Assembly: GCA_026826555.1 (NCBI GenBank)
Contig: JAKSZT010053883.1
Span: 28,779,559-28,843,558 of the forward strand
Length of the DNA: 64,000 nucleotides
Source of the DNA: Tolypeutes matacus
Taxonomy: Eukaryota; Chordata; Mammalia; Cingulata; Chlamyphoridae
Reading direction: 5' to 3'
Part shown: one piece after another, positions 1-14,440 of the stretch
Position numbering within the stretch: the stretch's first letter is position 1
How the letters are laid out: each line of letters begins with the position of its first letter
Program-made: the position numbers and the translations under genes
The notes under the pieces: model-generated
What the model saw: the letters and a program-made list of their open reading frames with translations, nothing else
Database searches by the model: none
What the model was told of the DNA's origin: nothing

Positions 1-460
1 CAGGCCTCCTTTGTGGCATGATGACTGAAATCCTGGAGATTCTCTTGACATGGCTGCCTCCCTCAGCTGCCTGAACTTCCTGTGTGCCCCCAACCTCCCT
101 CTGGATGATATCATTTTCCTTTGGGTCCACACCCTTGGCACAGCTAGGTCTGGAGCTGAGATCTGCAGCAGCAGTTTAGGACGCAGATCATGCCCTGTTG
201 ACTTCCCCTCACTCAAGACCTATTTGTCCTCCTTCCGGAGTGTCCACCACCTCTGATGTCCAGTCATCCTCTCACCTTCTGCTCACCTGGACAGTCCTCC
301 ATAAGCTCCAAGAGATGGAGCCTTGAATTAACCTCTGAGTTTTTTCTGAGGCAAGTATACACCCATTTTAAACTTTATACTGTGAAACCTGCCAGTGTTT
401 TCCCATGTGATGCTATATAGTCTAAAAATCACTCCTCTTTTTAGCTCCCTACCCTAGAGA
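1..460. other. Unassigned sequence
   Basis: No coding frame longer than about 70 codons, no SINE head and no L1 or LTR similarity was recognised here. It may be unique intergenic DNA or a very old repeat. Confidence 0.4.
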
Positions 461-864
461 TGTGTGGTGGTTTGAAGCTGTATGCACCCCAGAAAAACAT
501 GTTCTTAAATCCAATCCATTCCTGTGGGTGTGAACTCATCATAAGTAGGACATTTTGATGAGGTTACTTCAGTTAAGGTGTGTCCCACCTCAGTCAGGAT
601 GGGTCTTAATCCTATTATTGGAGTATTTTATTATAAGAGAATGAAATTCAAACAGACAGAGAGAAAGCCACAGGAAATAAGAAGGTGAAATCAAGGAAAC
701 CCAGAAAAGAAGAGAGAGACCAGGGAAGGCCGCCATGTACATTGCTTTGATGATGCTTTGATCTGGACTTTCTTTTAGCCTCAAAACTGTAAACTAATAA
801 ATTCTCATTGTTTAAGCCAACCCATTTCATGGTGTTTGCTTAAGCAGCCTAGGAAACTTAAAAC
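461..864 (+). mobile_element. Solo LTR, ERVL/MaLR-like
   Basis: The block begins TGTGGTGGTTTGAAGCTG and ends near GGAAACTTAAAACC. It has a polyadenylation signal (AATAAA, 796-801) close to its 3' end, as expected of an LTR read on the plus strand. The layout resembles mammalian ERVL/MaLR solo LTRs. The exact family name and the exact ends are uncertain. Confidence 0.6.
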
Positions 865-1493
865 CAGACATGATAAGAATTCAGTTCAATTTTCTTCTTT
901 ATTCTCTGTTGGTTTGTTTGCTTTACTTGTTCCATATAGCTGTAATTTAGTTTTATGGATTGTTTTAGAGGTAGATCAGGTCTTATTTTCCCTTCAATTG
1001 GCTTATTGGTTACTTCAGTACCATTTATTGGGGAGAACAAAAGAAACCTTTTTATTTCTCATTGTTGGAAAAATAAAAAAGTAAAAGGATGGAGGAATAT
1101 ATAGCATGTGGATTGCAATAAAAAGAAAGTTGGAGTGGCTATTTCAACATCAGACAATACACATTTCAGAGCAAAGTATATTACCAGAGATAAAGAGGGT
1201 CATTTCATAATGATAAAGGGGTCCAGACATAACAACTCTAAATATTTCATACATAATAATAAATTCAAAATACATGAAGCAAAAACTGAAAGAAATGCAA
1301 GGAGAAACAGGGAAGTCCATAATTACAGTTGGAGATTTCTATATCCCTCTATTAATGATTGATAGAACTACTGGTAAAATCAGTAAGGAATACAAGACCA
1401 TAACAACACAACACTATCAATAAGCTTGACTTAATTGACATTTATAGAACACTCTACCCAACAAGAGCAGAATATACATTCTTTTTAGGAGCA

Positions 1494-2086
1494 TGTATTA
1501 GTCAGGGATCTCCAGAGAAACAGAATTGATAGAACTGATAAATATATGTGTAAATATTAAAAGATTTATTTTAGGAATTGGCTCATGCAATCTAAGTTGA
1601 ATTCTATAAGGCAGGCCACAAGTTGGAAACTTGATGAAGGTGACATTGAATTCTCCGGGAGAAGCCACAAGCTGAAACTCTGATGAAGATGACTTTGAAT
1701 TCTTCAGAAGCTGTCTATCTGAAGTAGAGATAGAAATTATTTCTGACTGCTGAAATCCTCAATTCTGGCTTTAAGGCCTCCAACTGATTGGAAGAGGAGA
1801 CTCTTCTCATTGCTGAAGGCAATCTCCTTTGTTGATTGTAGATACAATCAGCCATAGATGCAATTAACTGATTAATGCTTTAAATCTTTCTACAAAATAC
1901 CCTAAAAGTAATAATCAGGCCAGTGCTTGCTTAACCAAACAACTGGACACCATGAAATAAACCATCACTCGGGGGACAGATGTGGCTCAAATGGTTTGGC
2001 GTCCATCTCCCATATGGAGGGACCCGGGTTCGATCCCTGGGACCTCCTGGTAAAAAAAAAAAAAAAAAAAAAAAAAAACCATCACA
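1494..2086 (-). mobile_element. Solo LTR, same family as the ERVL-type provirus at 17.9-23.6 kb
   Basis: It starts TGTATTAGTCAGGGATCT and ends ATCACA, matching the termini of the provirus LTRs. A 5-bp target duplication GAGCA lies on both sides (1489-1493 and 2087-2091), the size expected for ERVL integration. A SINE is inserted only a few bases from its right end. Confidence 0.8.
1968..2077 (+). mobile_element. tRNA-derived SINE monomer (short DAS type)
   Basis: The head contains GATGTGGCTCAAATGGTT (A-box-like) and GGGTTCGATCCCTGG (B-box-like), ends CCTCCTGG and goes straight into a long A tract. ACCATCAC flanks the insert on both sides. This short type has no GC-rich body. Confidence 0.9.
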
Positions 2087-2469
2087 GAGCACATGGTACA
2101 TTTACCAAGATAGACCATATTCTAGGCTATAAAATAAATCTGAGTAAATTTAAATGGATTTGAGTCATACAATGTATGTTCTATGATCACAACAGAATTA
2201 AACTGGAAAGCAATACAAGAAGATATCTGGAAAATACCCAAATATTTGGAAACTATATAACACACATCTAAATAACCCATGTGTCAAAGAAGAAATTTTG
2301 TTCAAGAACTCATGGATTATACATTGGGATGGCTGGGGAAGGAGGCTTATTGACATCTACATGGTGAGTCATCTTGTCCACCTGTTTATTTAGAGCCCTT
2401 TCTCCAGTGAGGCCTTTGGTGAACAGTCACATGGAACACAAATCTCCCTCACTCTGGACCAGGGATTCT

Positions 2470-2659
2470 TTTTTTTTTTTTTTTTTTAAAGATTTTATTT
2501 TATTTATTCATTTATCACCCCCCTGCTGCCTGTGCTCGCTATGTCAGCCAACCACGCCGTGCGGGCAGGCCCGCCCCCACCAGGAGGCCCCAGGAACCGA
2601 ACCCAGGGCCTCCCATATGGTAAACGGGAGCCCCACTGATTGAGCCACAGCCGCTTCCC
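2470..2659 (-). mobile_element. DAS-type SINE, long form
   Basis: Read on the minus strand it has the tRNA-like head, the GC-rich body with GCACGGCGTGG, the AAGCAGCA motif, a TAAATAAAAT tail and an A tract. The target duplication GGACCAGGGATTCTT is at 2455-2469 and 2660-2674. Confidence 0.95.
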
Positions 2660-2849
2660 TGGACCAGGGATTCTTAACAAGGGATTGTGAGCTTGAATTG
2701 AAATTCAAAAAAGCATTATTCTTGTGGGGATGTGTTGGTGCGGATGTGATGTATTTATTAAATAATACACTGTATAGTGTGGACTTAGTAAGGGGTCCAT
2801 GGTTTTCACGTGACTGGCAAAGGGGTTCGTGGAACAAAAAAGGTTAAGA

Positions 2850-3040
2850 GGGAAGCGGCTGTGGCTCAATCAGTAGGGCTCCCGTATACCATATGGGAGG
2901 CCCCGGGTTCGGTTCCCCGGGCCTCCTGGTGAAGGCAAAAGCCCGCCCGCACGGCGTGGTTAGCTGACCCAGCGAGCACAAGCAGCAAGGGGGGGATAAA
3001 TGAATAAATAAATAAAAATCTTTAAAAAAAAAAAAAAAAA
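2850..3040 (+). mobile_element. DAS-type SINE, long form
   Basis: Full head, GC-rich body, AAATAAATAAATAAA tail and A tract. AAAAAGGTTAAGA flanks both sides as a target duplication. Confidence 0.95.
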
Positions 3041-3354
3041 GGTTAAGAACCTCTGCTCTGGACCCCTACATATTCTTTCCCCATACCTCCTTATCACCAA
3101 TCTTCTAATATTGTTTCTAATATTGTTTCTTCCAAGCAATGGCCCTTGGGGAAAAGGGAAGCCCTGATTTGTAGAATATGATGATTTCTATGTGTAAATA
3201 TTCCCACCATGGCCAATTTCAAGCTACCACTATGATATCATTAAACTTGAAGCTGGGAAGAGATACACACAATCAGCCTGAGAGCTGTTACAACCTGCTC
3301 CAACATATCAGTGTTACCAAGTCCCTGACCATGCAATCAAACCACTAGCTAATT

Positions 3355-3625
3355 TTATATGAAATTGTAGAACAGGCAAAACTAATCTATAGTGACATAA
3401 AGCAGATCAGTGATTGTCTCAGGCTGGAAGGGTGTGTGCTTATGTTACCGACAGATTGCATAAGGGTACTTTTTAAGGCAATGGATATATTCTATATCTT
3501 GATTCAAGTGATGGTTACATGACTATATATATATATTTATTAAAACTTATGAACTATACATTTTTAAGTGGGTGGGTTTTTTAGTGTGTGTAATTATATC
3601 TCTACTGAAGGTTAATTCTCTGTTT
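3355..3625 (+). mobile_element. Old L1 3' end
   Basis: The text resembles the 3' end of old mammalian L1 (L1M type): a segment like AAGCAGATCAGTGATTG, then TCTTGATTCAAGTGATGG and a run toward ACTTATGAACTATACA. Assigned from family resemblance only. Confidence 0.6.
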
Positions 3626-4802
3626 TTGTTTATTTGAAAATATCTTTAGGGCAGACTAGAAAGACATGTGACTCTCTTCTCGTCCAGAAAAATAGCTAGA
3701 GGATAGGCTGAAACAACCTAGAAAAAGATCTTCTAGGGTTTAGGACACCAGGTGAAGGCTGGACACTTCTCAGAGGAGAGAGGGACAAAGGAGGAAAATT
3801 GCAACTACAGAACTGTGAGCTGAAACCAGTGGCTGCTGCTGCAAGCACTCTCCCATACACTAAAAACACTTTAGAATTCTCAGGCCTCTGGGACTACCAC
3901 TACATACAAAGGGGGCTCCAGTGATCTACCACCCCAGGAAAGGGGAAAGAGAGGGATACAGCCTAAGGCTGACTCAGCTTCTGACCCAGAGATTTGGTCT
4001 GCTGTGTCCCACGAGCCCTTCCAGGCCAGGTAGGACCACAGAGTGGTTTACACTGGGAGCCACAAGGGGTTAAAGATATATGACCCTCCCAAACTCCTCC
4101 CCTACTACTCAGGACTAATTGTTGAGGACTCAGAGAGGAGTCGAAATATTTCATAGCTGGGAAGAGGGAGAGGGCTACCAGAGACTGCTGGAGAACTGCC
4201 TCAGAGAAAGTTTGAATTACAAGGCTCTTAGCCTCCAGACAGGAAGCTCTATCACATTGATCCTGTCTGTGTTGCAACAAATACACTCCACCAGGCATTG
4301 AACTGAGAGCTGCCAAAGATCACCATCTCCTGGCAGACCAAGGAAGTGCACATGAGAAAATGAAAAATAAGTGGGAAAGGCTTTTTCTGGCCTCTATAGC
4401 CTCCCTGCCCAAGGCCCTAGGAAGCGAGTCTACAACCAATTACTGGGTCCAGTGCCCAGTTCTGAGCAACCAGCAGGACAATTTTAACAATCCAGGTTGA
4501 GCCAAGAATCAAAGAGCTGTGGTAACTCACAGCCTACTGCCACTAAATCCCTACAAAAGAGAAAGAAATTGAGCATCTAAGTAAACTACAGCCTAACCAG
4601 ATGCCTAGACATCAGCAAAAAATTATGAGCCATACTAAGAAAATAGAAGACATGACCCAAGAAAAGGAATACATCAAAGTCCCAGAAGAGATGCAGGATT
4701 TGAGAGAACTAATCAGCGAAATGAGCACAAATTTCCAAAACCAAATTAATGAGTTGAAAGACAAAATAGTTAAAGAGATAAATGACATCAAGAAGACATT
4801 GA

Positions 4803-4900
4803 TGGGAAACGGATGTGGCTCAAGAGGTTCGGCATCCGTCTACCATATGGAGAGACCGGGGTTCGATCCCCGGTACCTCCTGGTAAAAAAAAAAAAAAAA
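4803..4900 (+). mobile_element. tRNA-derived SINE monomer (short type)
   Basis: The head contains GGATGTGGCTCAAGAGGTT and GGTTCGATCCCCGGTACCTC, then an A tract. AAGAAGACATTGA is duplicated on both sides. It lies in L1 ORF1, so it is younger than that L1. Confidence 0.95.
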
Positions 4901-5584
4901 GAAGACATTGAGCAAATGCAAACAAGATTTTGAAATCCTGAACAGAAAAGTAACAGAGCTCATGGGAATGAAAGACACAATAGGTGAGATCAAAAACACA
5001 TTTGAGGCATACAACAGCAGACTCGAAATGATAGAAGAAAGAAAAAGTGATATCAAAGACAAAACAGCTAAAATTGAAGAGAGAAAAGAACAGAGAGAGA
5101 AAGGAATGGAAAAAATTGAGCAGGGTATCAGAGAATTGAAGGACAACACAAAACACAACAACATACGTGTCATGGGAGTTCCAGAAGGAGAAGAGAAGGG
5201 AAAAGGGGCAGAAAGAGTATTTGAGGAAATAACAGCTGAAAATTTCCCAACTCTCAAGAAAAAAATGAACTTGAATGTCCAAGAAGCACACTGTACCCCA
5301 ATCAGAATAAATCCAAATAGACCTATGCCAAGACACATACTACTCAGAATGTCAAATGTCAAAGATAAAGAGAAAATTCTCAGAAGAACAAAAGAGAAGC
5401 AAACAATCACGTACAAGGGACGTCCAGTAATACATAGCATAGATTTCTCTTCAGAAACCATGGAGGCGAGAAGACAGTGGTATGATACAATTAGGAAACT
5501 GAAAGAGAAAAACTGCCAGCTGAGAATTCTATATCCAGCAAAACTGTCCTTCAAATATGAAGGTGAGTATAAAAAATATTCACA

Positions 5585-5822
5585 GGGAAGCGGATGTGGC
5601 TCAATCGATAGGGCTCCCGTTTACCATACCATATAGGGTTCGATTCCCGGGGCCTCCTGGTGAAGGCAAGCCTGCCCGTGCGGTGCAGTGAGCTGACACA
5701 GCAGGACGACCCAGCAAGGGGAGACAAGCAGACACAGAAAAACGCACAGCAAATGGACACAGCGAGCACAAGCAGCAAGGGGGGATAAATAAATAAATAA
5801 ATAAAATCTTAAAAAAAAAAAA
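5585..5822 (+). mobile_element. DAS-type SINE, extended form
   Basis: Head, then a body longer than the usual copy, with a segment rich in GACACAGC and GGGAGACAAGCAGACACAG before AAGCAGCAAGGGGGG and the AAATAAATAAATAAA tail. ATTCACA flanks both sides. The extra middle segment marks a different SINE subtype from the 190-bp copies. Confidence 0.9.
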
Positions 5823-6004
5823 AAATTCACAAACAAACAGAAACTAAGAGAGTTTGCAAAAAAGAATCCACCTTTGCAGAACATATTAAAGGAAGCCTTA
5901 GAACCTGAAAGAAAAAGACAGGAGAGAGCGGCTTGGAGGATAGTATAGAAGAAAGAATAGCAAAAAGGATAATCAAAAGAGTAAAAAGACAGACAAAAAC
6001 AAGA

Positions 6005-9852
<3,848 letters not shown>

Positions 9853-10079
9853 ACCAAATATATTGTGTAACATATTGTTTGATTAAAAAAAAAATTATAT
9901 GTATCCAGTACATTTCGTTGAGAAATGTATATATTTATTCATCTGTGTTACTTTTTAGTTTTTAATTGTTTATATTTACAATTATTCAATGTATGAAATA
10001 AAGTTAAAAAAAATAAAAAACAACAGCAAAAATGGGGGAGGGGGTTAAAATGAATAAAAAGTAAATAAATAAATCTTTA

Positions 10080-11180
10080 AAAAAAAAAGTGTTTAGAGTA
10101 TTTACATTTAATCATTTAATGTGATTATTTATATAATCAGGTTCAATCTGCCAACTTGCTATTTGTGTTCTGTTTGTCCCATCTGTTCTTTGATCCCTTT
10201 CCCTCTTTTTCTGCCTTCTTTGAATTAATTGAATGTTGTTTATGATGCTATTTTATCTCCCATCGTGGCTTATTAGCTATAATTCTTCATTTTGTTTGTT
10301 TGCTCTTTAATGTTGGTTTAGGGTTTATTGTATATATATTTACCTTCAGGTGATAGTATACCACTTCAAATACACTGTTTATAAGAACTTTACCACAATA
10401 TACTTTCATTTCTCCCCTTCCAGCCTTTTTGTTGTAATACATTTTACCACTACATATGTCATAGCCCCTGAATTAGTCAACCAAGGGGGGGGGGGTTGAT
10501 GCATAATACCAGAAATCTGTTCGTCTTTATAAAGGGTATTTACTTGGAGTAGAAGCTTACAGTTACCAGGCCATAAAGCATAAGTTTCTTCCTTCACCAA
10601 AGTCTGTTACCATGTGTTTGAGTAAGACAGCTGCCGACGTTTGCAAGGATTCAGGCTTCTTGGGTTCCTCTCTTCCCCAGGCTTGCCTCTCTCTGGGCTC
10701 AGGCTTGCTTTGTGCCACAAGGCCGGCTGTAGACTATCAGGCAAATGGCTTGCTTCTCTTCTCTCTTTCCTCACGACCAAGCTCCTCTCTGTGCTACTTC
10801 CCGGGGCTCCAGCTCAAGACTCCACATCACAATTCCAACTCAAAGCTGCTCCAACTCTGTCCTTTGCCTTGCCTTTTATATTTGATTCCCCACCCACCAA
10901 GGGGTGGGGCTCAACGCCCTATTGATGTGGCCCAGTTAACGCCCTAATCATAACTTAATCATGCCCAGATTAGCAGACCAGTTTACAAGCATGAACCAAT
11001 ATCTATTTTTGGAATTCATAATTACCTCAAACTGCCAAACTGCTACAGTCCCATAATACATTATTATTCTTTTTATTTAAGCAATCAGTCACCTTTTAAA
11101 GAGATGTAAATAATAAAAAGCAAAGACTTTTATATTTACCCTCATAGTTATCATTTCTGGTGCATTTCGTTCCATTGTGT
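10080..11180 (-). mobile_element. Antisense L1 fragment, split by an LTR
   Basis: The flanks at 10080-10468 and 11048-11180 read as antisense old-L1 sequence. The text around 10240-10400 is rich in pyrimidine runs typical of L1 on the opposite strand. It is interrupted by the LTR at 10469-11047. Confidence 0.5.
10469..11047 (-). mobile_element. Solo LTR, xenarthran-type ERVL-like family
   Basis: It matches the copies at 33.61 and 48.90 kb: a TGAATTAGTCAACC-like start (usual form TGTATTAGTCAGCC), a reversed AATAAATACCC near 10530-10545, CACCCACCAAGGGGTGGGG near 10890-10910, and the end CTGCTACA. Flanking 5-mers GCCCC and GTCCC are probably a decayed 5-bp target duplication. Confidence 0.8.
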
Positions 11181-11270
11181 AGATTCATATTTCCATCTGA
11201 TACTATTTTATTTCAGGGATAGTATTTGTTTTTCTTCCTTGTTTCTTTCTAGCACTAATCATTTTAAGAC

Positions 11271-11358
11271 TTTTTTTTTTAAGAGGTACCGGGGATCAAA
11301 ACTGAGACCTTGTAAATGGGAAGCAGGTGCTCAACCACTGAGCTACACCTGCTCCTCT
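11271..11358 (-). mobile_element. tRNA-derived SINE monomer, diverged
   Basis: On the minus strand it begins like AGGAGCAGGTGTAGCTCAGT, and B-box-like text and GGTACC follow. It is the first of a run of antisense SINEs. Confidence 0.75.
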
Positions 11359-11654
11359 AAGACTTTTTAACACATCTAGGAGTAGTCACTTTGGTCACAA
11401 AAACCCCTCTTGGATAAGCAGCCCTTTATCTTTTTGGAAGAAACTGAAATATTATTTTCTTCTACAGAAATGATGACATTTGAGGCAAACCTTCAAAGGC
11501 CAATAGCAATTACCTTTAAAAGGATAATTCTCTGTAGAGGAAGCAGCCCCTTGGTGTAAGCAGTCATGGCAGGTAGTCTTCACTGCTGTCAGCACACCAA
11601 ATCACAGTCTTTTTTCTACGTTACTGCTGATGAAAACTGCCCTCATTTATTAAT

Positions 11655-11740
11655 TTTTTTAGGAGGTACTGGGGATTGAATCCAGGACCACATACATGCT
11701 AAGCAGGCACTCAACCACTGAGCTACACCTGCTCCCCCCT
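11655..11740 (-). mobile_element. tRNA-derived SINE monomer, diverged
   Basis: Reversed head GCAGGTGTAGCTCAGTGG with the B-box-like TGGATTCAATCCCCAG and a reversed A tract at 11656. Confidence 0.8.
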
Positions 11741-11772
11741 AATTTATGTATGTATGTATGTATGTATGTATG
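11741..11772. repeat. (TGTA)n / (ATGT)n microsatellite
   Basis: About eight copies of a TATG tetranucleotide sit in the tail position of the next antisense SINE, so the repeat probably grew from the SINE tail. Confidence 0.85.
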
Positions 11773-11860
11773 TATTTTGAGGTATCGGGGTCAGAGATTG
11801 AACCCAGGACCTCATATGTGGAAAGCCAGCACTCAACCACTGAGCCACATCAGCTCCTCT
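11773..11860 (-). mobile_element. tRNA-derived SINE monomer
   Basis: Reversed head GCTGATGTGGCTCAGTGG and B-box-like GGGTTCAATCTCTGAC. Its tail is the tetranucleotide repeat at 11741-11772. Confidence 0.8.
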
Positions 11861-11899
11861 GAATTAGGGATTTTTTGTTTGTTTAATCGTTTGCTTGTT

Positions 11900-11983
11900 G
11901 TTTGTTTTTTTGTTTTTAGGAGGCACAAGGAACTGAACCTGGGAAGCAGGTGCTCAACAGCTTGAGCCACATCTGCTCCTCCT
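11900..11983 (-). mobile_element. tRNA-derived SINE monomer, shortened
   Basis: Reversed head GAGCAGATGTGGCTCAAGC and GTTCAGTTCCTTGTGCCTCC, with part of the middle deleted. Confidence 0.75.
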
Positions 11984-12366
11984 AATTTTTTTTTAAGATT
12001 TATTTTTTATTAATTTATTTCTCTCTCCCCTCATTGTTTTGTGCTTGCTGTCTGCTCATCTTCATTTTTTTTCTATTTTTCTTTTTTTCAGGAGGCACTG
12101 GGAGCTGAACCCAGGACCTCCCAAGTGGGAAAAAGGAGCCCAATCACTTGTGCCATCTCAGATTCCCGCTTGTTGTGTCTCTTATGTTTACTTGTTGTGT
12201 CATCATCTTGCTGTGTCATCATCTTGTTGCATCAGATTACTGCACCAGCCCATCACGTCAGCTCGTAGTCTTGCTCATCTTCTTTAGGAGGCACCTAAAA
12301 CTGAACCTGGGACCTCCCCCGTGGTAGGCAGGCATCCAAGGGCTTGGGCCACATCTGCTTCCCCCT
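11984..12366 (-). mobile_element. Long dimeric tRNA-derived SINE
   Basis: On the minus strand the order is tRNA-like monomer (12366 to about 12287), a linker containing GCAACAAGATGATG, a second tRNA-like monomer (about 12165-12090), a tail region and an A-rich end at 11984-12000. The same order is seen at 19.9, 24.8 and 50.2 kb. Four diverged single SINEs lie just to its left. Confidence 0.8.
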
Positions 12367-12855
12367 AATTTATTTTTAAAGAGTGCCGAGAACACGACTT
12401 AGGGGCTTTTCTATAAGAAAACCAAATGCAAGAGTTTTAATGCATGACTTAGTAAAACCTCTTTTGGAAGTAACTGATTACTTCTTTGGATCTTAGGTAT
12501 ATGCAAATAGAGATAAGTGTGCGTGTAGGTCAGACCTCAAACAAAAGACACAACTTGAGTTCATCATCTTTTTAAAAAATCACATTTTTTAGACTAGATT
12601 ATAAATATAATCAACATATGTAAAGAATATAAGCTCTGTTACAGGTTATGGAATTTAAATCACCACTATAAATGGGATAGTGATATACATTAAAGTCAAC
12701 TAGTAAGTGTTCAGAAGAATGAATTAAATTCTAAAGACTTCTAGATGAGATTTCAATAGTTCAGTGTACCACTGATTGTACAGTTTGGATAAATTGTATG
12801 ATTAAAATGTATCAATAAAAATACATAAATTTATTTAAAAATAAAGACAGTAGCA
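12367..12855. other. Unassigned AT-rich sequence
   Basis: No reading frame, SINE head or L1/LTR similarity was recognised. Confidence 0.4.
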
Positions 12856-13085
12856 GGGAGCGGATGTGGCTCAAGCAGTTGAGCGCCTGCTTCCTACATG
12901 GGAGGTCCTGGGTTCATCCCTGGTGCCTCCTAAAAAAAACAAACAAGTGAAAAACCAACTCGGGGGAAGCAAATGTGGCTCAGTGTTTGAGTGTCGGCTT
13001 CCCACAAACAAGGTCCCAGTTTCAACCCCCAGCCCCCGGTTCCTCGAAAAAATTAAAAAAGTAAACAATAGCTTTTTTTTTTTTA
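12856..13085 (+). mobile_element. Head-to-tail SINE pair (dimer)
   Basis: A first tRNA-like monomer (12856-12930) ends CCTCCT and an A-rich linker with AAACAAACAAG and AACTCGGGG. A second monomer (12967-13045) follows, with GCCCCCGGTTCCTC and an A/T-rich tail. The linker and second-monomer end recur at 31.85 and 40.48 kb, so this is a family and not a chance pair. Confidence 0.85.
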
Positions 13086-13214
13086 ATCAAACCTAAGTAT
13101 TTCCACTGTTTTTCCACTAGCTTGCCAACTTAGTTTAATATTTTAACAAAGAGAATTTTACTTCAGAGGCAAGTAAAACTTTCTCTCTTTCTTTATTGCC
13201 TTAGAGTATTAATT

Positions 13215-13380
13215 TCCAAACCTGGCAGTGCATAAGCTTTCAAATGGATTCCATGTCCTATCCCTGGAGATTCTAATTTAATAAGTCAGGGACAAAGCTC
13301 ATGAAACTGCATTTTTAAAAGCTCCACAGGTACTTCTGATGCACAGTCAACTGGGAATCACTGTTCTAGAGAACAACTTT
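13215..13380 (+). mobile_element. MER5-like hAT-Charlie DNA transposon relic
   Basis: The text GGAGATTCTAATTTAATAAG, then AAGCTCCACAGGTACTTCTG and GGGAATCACTGTTCTAGA, follows the layout of mammalian MER5 elements. Assigned from family resemblance. Confidence 0.6.
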
Positions 13381-13569
13381 CAGATCAGTTGTATCCTCTG
13401 AGGTCTATTCAGTTTGCCCGAATATGAGCTGAAAAAACCTACACTTTGAAAACACTGAATGTAACAACTTGATGGTTGGCAACTGATATCTCTGGATCTG
13501 AATTTCCTCATAATCGAAAGAAAGGGCTTAGCTCGATGACTCCTGTGGACCTCTCCCATGTCATGGCTC

Positions 13570-13926
13570 CTTTTTTTTTTTTTTTTTTAGGTAAATAATT
13601 TAATGAAAGAATGCCCAAATTCCTTTAAACACAATATTTCAAGTGACCATATTTTTGTCTGAAGTACAGATCTGAAATGTTACAAATTATACCCCAATAT
13701 TAAACATTAATTAAGCAAACTGAATGAGAAAAAATTCACCTGAATTAACCTCCCTTCCACTCATTCCCCTCTCCCACTCACTCACTTGAAATTATTTCTA
13801 TTTAAGATACCTAGTTAAAGCCTTAACAGACAATGTAGGAGGAAAAGGTCTGTCAACAACAGGCTGACACTTGCCACGGGCCTAGGCAGGGGACCCTCAG
13901 AGCCACCTGCTTTCTGCTGGGAGCCA
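13570..13926 (-). pseudogene. Retrocopied mRNA 3' end, gene not identified
   Basis: The block starts with about 18 T's on the plus strand, so its minus strand ends in poly(A). An ATTAAA polyadenylation signal lies about 10-15 bases upstream of the tail. GTCATGGCTC is duplicated on both sides (13560-13569 and 13927-13936). These are the marks of an L1-mediated insertion of a cellular 3' UTR or of an unrecognised retroposon. No coding frame was found. Confidence 0.65.
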
Positions 13927-13930
13927 GTCA

Positions 13931-13936
<6 letters not shown>

Positions 13937-13968
<32 letters not shown>

Positions 13969-14271
13969 CGGTTTTAATAGTTTAAAATAAGACCTAAATA
14001 ATTCTGCTCCTTGGATTAGTGTTTTAAATCGAACATATATATGGACAAATGGGAGTTAAAATGCAGGGGCAAACAGATATTAGTACAATTTCCAAGTACA
14101 CTTTTAAAGAGGAGAGCAAAATCCTGAGTTGCATAACGATATCTCCTTTCTTAAAAGAGTGGCATCAATTTGCATAGGTTGAAGTATGAGATTCTTTGGA
14201 CATTCCACCTAGTAAAGCTCTACGTTGGCATACCCTAAGATCCAGCAATTCCACTCCTAAGTTTCTACACA
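13937..14271 (-). other. Second poly(A)-tailed insert, origin unknown
   Basis: A 26-base T run (13937-13962) begins right after the second GTCATGGCTC and is followed by about 300 bp of AT-rich unique text. The right end near 14220-14265 (CCAGCAATTCCACTCCTAAG) looks like antisense-independent old L1 ORF2 text. No third target copy was found, so its boundaries are unresolved. Confidence 0.4.
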
Positions 14272-14440
14272 CAGTCCATTGCCATGTGTTAGAGCAAGAC
14301 AGTTGCCGGCTTTTGCCAGGGTTCAGGCTTCTGGGGTTCCTCTCTTCCCGGGGCTGCGTTTCTCTCCGGGCTTAACTCCTGTTTCCTCCACAAGGTCAGC
14401 TGTAGATGATCAGGCGAACAGCTTGCTTCTCTTCTCTCCT
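14272..14440 (-). mobile_element. Partial LTR of the xenarthran ERVL-like family (subtype B)
   Basis: The stretch matches the middle of the LTR copies at 33.0 and 56.2 kb (CCATGTGTTAGAGCAAGAC to AGCTTGCTTCTCTTCTC). Both ends of a normal LTR are missing and no flanking duplication was seen. It is therefore a fragment, not a solo LTR. Confidence 0.7.

Larger units (their letters stand above)
1085..2345 (+). mobile_element. Old L1 ORF2 fragment (endonuclease region), split by an LTR
   Basis: Degenerate reading frames on the plus strand resemble the L1 ORF2 endonuclease region, including a stretch like IDIYRTLHP followed by a phenylalanine-rich segment near 1435-1485. The same region appears in better shape at 6540-6640. 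The fragment resumes at about 2087 after an inserted LTR. It is full of stops and frameshifts. Confidence 0.75.
4601..5947 (+). pseudogene. L1 ORF1 (RNA-binding protein), SINE-interrupted
   Basis: The start MPRHQQKIMSHTKK resembles the ORF1 start of the L1 copy at 38.68 kb. A long charged coiled-coil-like segment follows, then an RRM/C-terminal region (NIRVMGVPEGEEKGKGAERVFEEI) and a basic end near 5936-5947. L1 ORF1 protein trimerises and coats L1 RNA. The frame is cut by a SINE at 4803-4900 and by another at 5585-5822 near the C-terminus, so no functional protein is expected. Confidence 0.85.

Noticed and set aside
1971..2040. tRNA gene
   Set aside because: The tRNA-like heads of all SINEs carry A/B-box-like text but lack a proper cloverleaf and continue into A tracts. 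They are SINEs.
4788..5554. 244-codon open frame on the minus strand rich in F, S and L
   Set aside because: It is the complement of the lysine-rich L1 ORF1. The hydrophobic look comes from reading A-rich DNA backwards.
11741..11772. CRISPR-like or regulatory short tandem array
   Set aside because: Simple tetranucleotide repeat without spacers, in a vertebrate genome.
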